Positions 7,512-13,462 of a stretch of 64,000 nt of DNA are shown in pieces. The notes under the pieces are model-generated. The model was not told where the DNA came from and ran no database searches. It saw nothing but the letters and a program-made list of their open reading frames with translations. This stretch comes from Streptococcus mitis (GTDB taxonomy: Bacteria; Bacillota; Bacilli; Lactobacillales; Streptococcaceae), in the NCBI RefSeq assembly GCF_016658865.1, contig NZ_CP067992.1, positions 1,693,001-1,757,000 on the forward strand, read 5' to 3'. The translations under genes and the position numbers were made by a program. The first letter of the stretch is position 1; every line of letters starts with the position of its first letter.

Positions 7512-8324
7512 TTAGCGTTTCAAAAGCAAATTAAATGTCTGCCGAATCATCTGTCCACCAATTGTATCCCTAAACTTATCTTCCCTAGATAACTCATCTA
7601 ACATCTCTTCTAGACTAACAGCCTTAATATGGCCTGGCCAAAAGACATTATCCAATCTACCTGCACCCTTATAGGTAGGCATCAAGACAACACGTGTTTC
7701 CAAGCGATAATATTTTAATAAATTTGCAAATTTATGGGAAAAGCTTTCTTCTGCATAAGACATGTTAGGGGACATTTTTTTAGGTCTGCCTATTTGAGCT
7801 CCTGTAGCACTGTCTATAGTGTACAATAAACCATCCGCTTCTCTATAAATCACATTTCCTGAAGCATAAAATTTTAAATCTACTAACCAAATCGTAGATC
7901 CAGAAACAATAACACAATCAATATCTGCATCTACCCTTTCATCTTCTAAATTGAGATTATGAACAGACCAAAAGGTAACTAATTTTTCTAAAAGTCCTTG
8001 TTTTTGTAATGCTTTCGCAAAATTGATTTCACCCTCTTGACCAAGATTAACTGCAGATTCATCGAATCCTGATTTATTCAATCCTTTTCCAGGTTCTCCA
8101 AACATCAATTCATGCTGATAAAGTTGATAATTCTTAAGCTTTTGTGGCTCAAATCCTGTCATTTTACCATTATGAGTTGCCTTGGAAATACTGGGAAGTT
8201 CACTATGTTTAGGTGTAGAAGGAGTAGGTGGTTCTGGAGAAACCTTAGCATTCTGTCTTCTGCCCCAAAGAAATCCTAATATAAAATATAGTATATTTCT
8301 GCGATGCTTAAAAAAGCGCAACAA
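7512..8324 (-). CDS. Membrane-anchored NERD (nuclease-related domain) protein
   Basis: About 270 residues. The N-terminus has one hydrophobic segment, ILYFILGFLWG, flanked by arginines, then a Pro-rich spacer. From about residue 95 comes a NERD domain: NLGQEGEINFAKAL, then DADIDCVIVSGSTIWLVDLK. The pattern E, D and DxK is the restriction-endonuclease-like (PD-(D/E)xK) active-site arrangement. A GTG at 8333 opens the frame, but the AGGAGG site sits directly on it and favours TTG at 8324. It is the last gene of the Hsp70 operon, 16-25 bases after the GrpE-like gene. Nuclease activity is inferred from the fold, not shown. NERD proteins can also be non-catalytic DNA or RNA binders. Confidence 0.8.
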   Translation of the reverse strand: MLRFFKHRRNILYFILGFLWGRRQNAKVSPEPPTPSTPKHSELPSISKATHNGKMTGFEPQKLKNYQLYQHELMFGEPGKGLNKSGFDESAVNLGQEGEINFAKALQKQGLLEKLVTFWSVHNLNLEDERVDADIDCVIVSGSTIWLVDLKFYASGNVIYREADGLLYTIDSATGAQIGRPKKMSPNMSYAEESFSHKFANLLKYYRLETRVVLMPTYKGAGRLDNVFWPGHIKAVSLEEMLDELSREDKFRDTIGGQMIRQTFNLLLKR

Positions 8325-8349
8325 TTTCTCCACCTCCTAAAAAAATACC

Positions 8350-8808
8350 TTATTTAGCAATAGTCACTTTACTTGGTCTAAGAACCCTATTATTTAACAA
8401 ATATCCTTTTTGCAATACTTCAACAATATTATTTTCACTTTGTTCATCAGTAGCTGCTACTGTATTAACAACCTCGTGCATACTGGGGTCAATCATACCA
8501 CTATTATCAATAACTTGTAATCCATTCAATGAAAGAATTTGCAGCAGTTCTTCAGCAATTGAAGTAAGCAAATCTGATTTTTCTTCAGATGATTCAATAC
8601 GATCAATAACTTGAAGAATCTGTTTCATAAATGGAGCAAATTTCTCACCCTTATCTAAATCCTGTCTATAGATTAAATACTGCTTCAGTTCTTCAATCAG
8701 ACTATTTTTTGCTTTATCTTCTAATAAACGGCGTGTAATTAAAGATTCAATATCTTCAACTTTATCTACGATATACGAAACTTTTTCATGCAATACTTCT
8801 TCACTCAT
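8350..8808 (-). CDS. GrpE-like nucleotide exchange factor, short variant
   Basis: This 152-residue protein has a helical N-terminal two-thirds. Its C-terminal part is clearly GrpE-like: MIDPSMHEVVNTVAATDE, then VEVLQKGYLLNNRVLRPSKV, matching the beta-wing that contacts the Hsp70 nucleotide-binding domain. It is shorter than housekeeping GrpE (about 175-200 residues), with a reduced N-terminal coiled coil. The gene sits between the J-like and NERD genes with gaps of 7 and 16 bases. The inferred partner is the Hsp70 encoded two genes upstream. It is not housekeeping grpE, which lies in the hrcA-grpE-dnaK-dnaJ operon of streptococci. Confidence 0.85.
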   Translation of the reverse strand: MSEEVLHEKVSYIVDKVEDIESLITRRLLEDKAKNSLIEELKQYLIYRQDLDKGEKFAPFMKQILQVIDRIESSEEKSDLLTSIAEELLQILSLNGLQVIDNSGMIDPSMHEVVNTVAATDEQSENNIVEVLQKGYLLNNRVLRPSKVTIAK

Positions 8809-8815
8809 AAAAACT

Positions 8816-10183
8816 TTATCCTTTCTTTCTTCTATTTATTTGCCATCCTTTAGGGTAATTGTAATACAAGACAATATTTGATAACAATGCCAAACTTAAT
8901 GCGTTACTAATCCAAAAGCTATTTACAAACTTATCAAAGAAACCACTCAAAAACCAATTGGCTGCAAAAACTAAGATGAACATGAGACATCCCATACCTT
9001 GTGAATGGCGTGTTGTGGCATAATTGATATAATTTTTATTTTCAATAAATTCATTGTAAAAACCATTATCTATAATTTTATTTTCAATCCCTAAACTTTG
9101 TGCCTTGGCCAAGTAAGCTTCTGCAATTCGAACACGCGCCTTATTATCTAAAACTGCTTCATTCTCATATTTTGTTCGATCAATATATTTTCTAAAGAAA
9201 GCCTCAACGTCTGTATCAGGTGCTTTTTTCATACGCTCTATCGTGATATCTAATAGTAACTTAAAATATACTTGCTGGAAATCTTTATTGTTACCATAGC
9301 GTTCGTTTAAGGTATCTAAATAATTCTCACACTCATCTTCAGATTTCAAAAATAGAATACCTGCATAATGTAGTTTATGCTCTAGTGAATCTGAAACATC
9401 TACTAATTTTCTTGCAAAATTATAGGCTTCCTCATTATCTCCAATTTCTCTATAAGAGCATGATAAAAGGTAATAAATATATTCTTCATTATTTTTATTT
9501 TCTTCTAAATAATGATCGTACAGATATCGAACATCTTTTACTGCCTGTTTATACTGATCAAATAAAAATAGTGATCTCCCCTTTTTCAAAAGATAAAAGG
9601 AATTATTAGATAGTTCAAAAGCTTCCTGATAATACTGAATTGCAAACTTTTGCTGATTCTTTTCACAATAAACATCACCTAACAAAGATAAGATATCTGC
9701 GTTTTTAGGTCTCAATCTATTAGCTTCACTAATAGCTAATTCTGCATCTGATAACTTTCTATCTTCAAGGCTAATCATAGCCTTGAAATACCAAACATCT
9801 GCATCATTTCGATTTATTTTTAAGGCTTCTTCAATGTAGGAATAAGCTAATGATTTCTTTCCTGAATAGAAGGCCTGTCTAGCTGAATCAAGATAGCTTG
9901 AATTTGAATGATTAGTTGGAGTCGAATCAGGGACTCCTTCAGAACTTTGTTTAGAATTTTCTAATTCCCTATCATATTTTTGTCTGGTTTCTTCACTTTC
10001 AAATACTTTTTCTGCCTGTGCAATGACTTCCATCTTTCTCTCAGCCATTGATCTTTGATCAATATTTGGAGAACCTGTCAACTGGCGATAGCGTCTTCTA
10101 TTTGACTTGATACTTTTCTTGACATCATCTAATGAACTTGTTTCTGAAATCCCTAACTCTTCATAATAGTTTATGACCGACAT
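8816..10183 (-). CDS. Degenerate J-domain / TPR protein with C-terminal membrane segments
   Basis: 455 residues. Residues 1-75 follow the J-domain pattern (NYYEELGISETSSLDDVKKS, ending YDRELENSK). The loop that should carry His-Pro-Asp instead reads RRRYRQLTGSPN, so the HPD that stimulates Hsp70 ATPase is absent. Residues about 95-330 are helical repeats of TPR type, for example AWYFKAMISLEDRKLSDAE-like units and ADILSLLGDVYCEKNQQKFA. Near the C-terminus are two hydrophobic segments (GCLMFILVFAANWFLSGFF and SLALLSNIVLYYN), suggesting a membrane anchor. It lies 12 bases after the Hsp70 gene. The inferred role is a membrane-bound scaffold or client receptor for this Hsp70. True co-chaperone activity is uncertain without HPD. 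Confidence 0.8.
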   Translation of the reverse strand: MSVINYYEELGISETSSLDDVKKSIKSNRRRYRQLTGSPNIDQRSMAERKMEVIAQAEKVFESEETRQKYDRELENSKQSSEGVPDSTPTNHSNSSYLDSARQAFYSGKKSLAYSYIEEALKINRNDADVWYFKAMISLEDRKLSDAELAISEANRLRPKNADILSLLGDVYCEKNQQKFAIQYYQEAFELSNNSFYLLKKGRSLFLFDQYKQAVKDVRYLYDHYLEENKNNEEYIYYLLSCSYREIGDNEEAYNFARKLVDVSDSLEHKLHYAGILFLKSEDECENYLDTLNERYGNNKDFQQVYFKLLLDITIERMKKAPDTDVEAFFRKYIDRTKYENEAVLDNKARVRIAEAYLAKAQSLGIENKIIDNGFYNEFIENKNYINYATTRHSQGMGCLMFILVFAANWFLSGFFDKFVNSFWISNALSLALLSNIVLYYNYPKGWQINRRKKG

Positions 10184-10195
10184 TGTGTTCCTCCC

Positions 10196-11734
10196 CTAAT
10201 CAATAGTTAAATCTTTTATTTTACGACTAGCTACTTCTACAGCACTTTTATCGAGATTTGCTTGTCTCTCTACTTCAAAAGTCCCTAATAAGTGATTATC
10301 CGAATCATGTACCTCTACAAAAACTGTTTGATCGACATCATAATGATAAGTTACCTTCAAAACCGTTCCTGCTGGCCAGTCACCTGGTAATTTAATGGTA
10401 CTCTCTCCTATAACCGTAACAAATTGCGGATCCTCGTCATCCCCTTGAGTAACCTCTACTAACACATTTTGTTGATTATCAACAACTGTTGAAAAATACT
10501 CAGAGTACTTGTTTGGTACCTTGGAATTTTTAGGAATAATAATTGTATTTCTTTTCACACCATTCGAAAGAGCCAGAGTTCCCAAGGCTTGAGAAGTAAC
10601 ATCCGAAACAACTAACTTTTCTGCTAATCCACGAACTGTTTCACTAACATCTGCACTTTCTGATTTATTAGCGATTTCCAATGCTGCCTGAATAGCTGCT
10701 CCTTGTGCTACAGCTTCATCTGGATTAATAGAATATACAATCTTCTTCCCAATTTTCTCTTCCAATTTTCTTTGTACCATTGGCATTCGAGTTGAACCAC
10801 CTATTAATAGTACTTGGTCAATTTCATCCCATGACATTCCAGATTCTTCAACAACATCATCTAACAGCTCCTCTGTACGATTCATTAGACTTTTTGTTGC
10901 TTCTTCAAATTCTACACGTGTTATAGGAATTTTATAACTTTTTCCTTTATAGTCGAGAAAGACATTTGTTTTTTCTACAGTTGTTAGTCCTCTCTTTGTA
11001 TTCTCTGATTTTTCACGAAGTAAGGCAGTAAAATGTTCATCCGTATAAATATCCTCTGCTCCCTGTTCTTCCATCTTTTCAGCAATAATCATTGATAAGG
11101 CGTTATCAAAATCAAACCCTCCTAGATTACGATCTCCATCGGTGGCAATAACATCAAACTCGCCATCTTTTATTTTCATTAATGTAACGTCAAAAGTTCC
11201 ACCACCTAAATCGTATACCAATACTGTCTCATTTTTTTCTGCTGATATACCATATGCAAGTGCAGCGGCTGTCGGTTCATTTAAAACTCGTAAAACATTG
11301 AGTCCAGCAATTTCTCCAGCATGTTTTGTTGCTGTTCTACGAGCATCATCAAAATAAGCTGGAACAGTTATTACAACATCCTCTACTTTGTCACCAAGGG
11401 CATTTTCTGCTCCTTCTTTTAATCTTTTTAAAATGATTGCTGAAATTTCTTCTGCTGTATAAACAGTATCACTAGGAGAATCAAACTTCCAATTTGGATT
11501 TCCCATTTGCCTTTTGACATACTGTACAACTGCTTCAGGACGACTTGCTGCCAAATTTTTAGCTTGAATACCAACAAGTGGTTCATCTTTCCCATCAAAA
11601 TCCTGAAAGAATACAACAGATGGAGTTAAATTTTCACCATCTTGATTCAATAAAATTTGTGGTTGTCCAGTCTCTGATAATACAGATACTGCTGAATAAG
11701 TCGTTCCTAAATCAATTCCAATTGCTTTACTCAT
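10196..11734 (-). CDS. Hsp70/DnaK-like chaperone lacking the C-terminal lid
   Basis: 512 residues. The ATPase domain is intact: GIDLGTTYSAVSV at the N-terminus, VPAYFDDARRTATKHAGEIA, NEPTAAALAYG, DLGGGTFDVTL, and LLIGGSTRMPMVQ, then a linker near SDVTSQALG. A beta-sandwich substrate-binding region follows (about 370-500). The chain stops shortly after, so the helical lid of DnaK (about 100 residues) is missing; housekeeping streptococcal DnaK is about 607. The start ATG 11734 has AGGAG upstream. It is the second gene of the five-gene operon. It probably works with the co-encoded J-like and GrpE-like proteins on dedicated clients. Lidless Hsp70s usually release substrates quickly; that property is inferred here. 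Confidence 0.92.
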   Translation of the reverse strand: MSKAIGIDLGTTYSAVSVLSETGQPQILLNQDGENLTPSVVFFQDFDGKDEPLVGIQAKNLAASRPEAVVQYVKRQMGNPNWKFDSPSDTVYTAEEISAIILKRLKEGAENALGDKVEDVVITVPAYFDDARRTATKHAGEIAGLNVLRVLNEPTAAALAYGISAEKNETVLVYDLGGGTFDVTLMKIKDGEFDVIATDGDRNLGGFDFDNALSMIIAEKMEEQGAEDIYTDEHFTALLREKSENTKRGLTTVEKTNVFLDYKGKSYKIPITRVEFEEATKSLMNRTEELLDDVVEESGMSWDEIDQVLLIGGSTRMPMVQRKLEEKIGKKIVYSINPDEAVAQGAAIQAALEIANKSESADVSETVRGLAEKLVVSDVTSQALGTLALSNGVKRNTIIIPKNSKVPNKYSEYFSTVVDNQQNVLVEVTQGDDEDPQFVTVIGESTIKLPGDWPAGTVLKVTYHYDVDQTVFVEVHDSDNHLLGTFEVERQANLDKSAVEVASRKIKDLTID

Positions 11735-11743
11735 ATTTCACTC

Positions 11744-12271
11744 CTAATCATTATTTGATTTAAACTGTGTTAGTATTTCTGTTAAAAACTCACAGTATTT
11801 TAATTCTGCATCAATCTTGCTCTGATTTTTCCCCAAAGTTCTAAGACTGCTAACTGTTAAATTACTAAGTTGAGCTCCTAATTTCTGACCCAATGACAAA
11901 TCCGATTCTCTAATTGCTTCCCTGAATCTTTTATTATCTTCTGATATGTAGTATTTTTTTAATTGTTTACTCTCACCTAAAGTATCTATAGTCAGAAGCT
12001 GTACTGATCCTTGGTTTTTTAAACGAAAACAAAACTTTACATAGTCTTTCTGGTGATTTGGGTGTGAAATAACTAGACATTCTTCAATCTCTTTATTAAA
12101 CAAACCACCGAGTTTTATTTGTTCTTCATCAATTTTACAAGGAAGATCAAACTCTTTTGCTTTTTCAACAATTTTCGTCTTACAATATTCTAAATCTAAT
12201 CTAGGATTATTCTCATCGGAATAATATCTCCATTCATCTATATAACTTTCCAATTCTTTGTATTTAATCAT
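11744..12271 (-). CDS. Unknown cytosolic protein, first gene of the Hsp70 operon
   Basis: I do not recognise this 175-residue protein. It is charged, with no signal peptide or membrane segment. The N-terminal half looks mixed alpha/beta (KIDEEQIKLGGLFNKEIEEC, then VKFCFRLKNQGSVQLLTID). The C-terminal half is mostly helical and ends KYCEFLTEILTQFKSNND. The start is ATG 12269-12271 (MIKYKELESY), supported by GGAG six to seven bases upstream; a TTG further out (12277) is unlikely. It ends 9 bases before the Hsp70 gene. As the promoter-proximal gene it could be a client, sensor or adaptor. No function can be assigned. Confidence 0.75.
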   Translation of the reverse strand: MIKYKELESYIDEWRYYSDENNPRLDLEYCKTKIVEKAKEFDLPCKIDEEQIKLGGLFNKEIEECLVISHPNHQKDYVKFCFRLKNQGSVQLLTIDTLGESKQLKKYYISEDNKRFREAIRESDLSLGQKLGAQLSNLTVSSLRTLGKNQSKIDAELKYCEFLTEILTQFKSNND

Positions 12272-12364
12272 CAACAATCTCCTTTTATATTTTATTGTTT
12301 ACGGTTACAGTATAGCATGCTATTTACCTTATTTACAAAAAGCGTATTTATATTTACCTTTATT
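12267..12364 (-). repeat. Promoter/leader repeat, copy 2 (before the Hsp70 operon)
   Basis: This matches copy 1 at 6283-6380. It includes the start codon, ribosome binding site, the TGTAACCGTAAACAATAAA block and, 43 bases from the start of that block, the operator-like element. Within this copy the minus strand has TATACT (12311-12316) with TTGTAA 18 bases upstream, a plausible sigma-A promoter. Copy 1 has CTTACT at the equivalent place, so it should be weaker. Confidence 0.8.
12337..12363. promoter_or_regulatory. Operator-like direct repeat, unit 1
   Basis: Plus strand AAAAAGCGTATTTATATTTA followed by CCTTTAT. It matches unit 2 at 23 of 27 positions and contains a GTA...TAC dyad. It overlaps or abuts the presumed -35 region of the Hsp70 operon promoter. 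A binding site for the divergently encoded Rgg/MutR-like regulator is an inference. Confidence 0.55.
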
Positions 12365-12373
12365 GAACAATTA

Positions 12374-12388
12374 CCCCCCCCCCCCCCC
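12374..12388. repeat. Homopolymer tract of 15 C (15 G on the minus strand)
   Basis: Fifteen consecutive C residues lie in the divergent intergenic region between the Hsp70 operon and the Rgg-like gene, midway between two direct repeats. Tracts of this length are prone to slipped-strand length change during replication. The exact count may also carry sequencing error. Confidence 0.9.
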
Positions 12389-12389
12389 G

Positions 12390-12416
12390 AAAAAGCGTAA
12401 CTATAATTACCTTTTT
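12390..12416. promoter_or_regulatory. Operator-like direct repeat, unit 2
   Basis: Plus strand AAAAAGCGTAACTATAATTA followed by CCTTTTT, with an imperfect GTAACTATAATTAC palindrome. It begins exactly 53 bases from unit 1, close to five helical turns, and is separated from it by the C tract. It lies closer to the Rgg-like gene, so it could serve autoregulation. Confidence 0.55.
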
Positions 12417-12482
12417 CTAAAAAAACCTTAAAAATTGGTAGAATTATGATAGAATGGAAAAAAGGACTTGAGGAGATTTAGG

Positions 12483-13412
12483 ATGCAAGATGAAAGTGTG
12501 TATGGATTAGTCTATAAGGCTATTCGTGAGGAGAGAGGATTTACACAAAAGGAAGCTGCTGGGACTACAGTGACTCCTCATTTTTTACGTCAGTTTGAGC
12601 AAGGGAAATCTCGAATAACCATTCAAAAATTTGAAGAGATTCTTTCTAATATTGGAATTGATAAAGAGACCTTTGATAGTCTCAAAACACAGATGTTTCC
12701 AACGGAATTTCATAAATTACAGGCTCAGGTTGCTGATTTGGCCTACAAGCGTGAATTTAAAAAAATCATTAGTTTGATTAATCAACCCATGGAAAATCCT
12801 GGGATTGCTGAACACTATGTGATTGCCAACCGTGTAGTCAATAAATTTGCTATCGCAAACATCATTGGCGATTCTTTTCTGACTCCAAAAGATTATCAAG
12901 AACTAGAATATATCAAGAACTATCTGAGTGAATTGGACGACTGGAATAAAATTGAGGTTAATATCTTTTCATCTATCCTGCCTCACTTTTCAATCGAATT
13001 TTTAGATTACAGACTCTACCACCTATTAGATACTCTAAAAAAACAAACTGAATACCATTCAATCCGTACTGCTGACTACTATATTGCCTGCTTAAGAACT
13101 GCTATCAAGCATTACTCTGTCAATGGCTACTATGATAAGGCTGAGAATTTAGCAGTGAAGACTCTGGAAGTGATTAATACTTTCCCTCTACTGAGTACCA
13201 AGATGACAGAGATGATTAGCATTTCTATGGAACGTGCTAATAATTTTCTCAGAAAAGACGATGTCAGAGGTCTAGAACTTGCTAAGCATATCTTTGCCAG
13301 TCTTGATAACTTTGAAAAAATCTATCCAAATCAACTTCTGACTCGAATGAGAGAGGATTTCTTTGTTACTGTCACACAACTCAATCACACTGGCCAGCCT
13401 TTAGATATCTAA
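12483..13412 (+). CDS. Rgg/GadR/MutR-family transcriptional regulator
   Basis: About 309 residues, typical for the family (about 285-310). The N-terminal helix-turn-helix reads VYKAIREERGFTQKEAAGTT followed by VTPHFLRQFEQGKSRI. The rest is helical repeats that in Rgg proteins bind signalling peptides. The start is ATG 12483 because GAGGAG lies eight bases upstream; a TTG at 12468 would overlap that site. It is transcribed away from the Hsp70 operon from the same 200-base intergenic region. No SHP-type pheromone gene was seen next to it, so it may act as a stand-alone or differently tuned regulator. Its targets are inferred to be the two copies of the shared promoter element. Confidence 0.88.
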   Translation: MQDESVYGLVYKAIREERGFTQKEAAGTTVTPHFLRQFEQGKSRITIQKFEEILSNIGIDKETFDSLKTQMFPTEFHKLQAQVADLAYKREFKKIISLINQPMENPGIAEHYVIANRVVNKFAIANIIGDSFLTPKDYQELEYIKNYLSELDDWNKIEVNIFSSILPHFSIEFLDYRLYHLLDTLKKQTEYHSIRTADYYIACLRTAIKHYSVNGYYDKAENLAVKTLEVINTFPLLSTKMTEMISISMERANNFLRKDDVRGLELAKHIFASLDNFEKIYPNQLLTRMREDFFVTVTQLNHTGQPLDI

Positions 13413-13423
13413 TCTAGAAATCA

Positions 13424-13462
13424 AAAAAGCTTGAGGAATCATCTATATTCCTCAGGCTTTTC
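13424..13462. terminator. Bidirectional terminator between the Rgg-like gene and mutS2
   Basis: AAAAAAGCTTGAGGAAT pairs with ATTCCTCAGGCTTTT around a short loop, with A and T runs on both sides. It lies between convergent genes. Confidence 0.85.

Noticed and set aside
8350..11734. Reading this as the housekeeping dnaK-grpE-dnaJ locus
   Set aside because: No hrcA or CIRCE element, the Hsp70 lacks the lid, the J-like protein lacks HPD and zinc fingers, and the GrpE-like protein is short.
12374..12388. C tract treated purely as an assembly or sequencing artefact
   Set aside because: The exact length could be wrong, but a long C run of this kind between matched repeats is more likely real. Kept as a finding with the length flagged.
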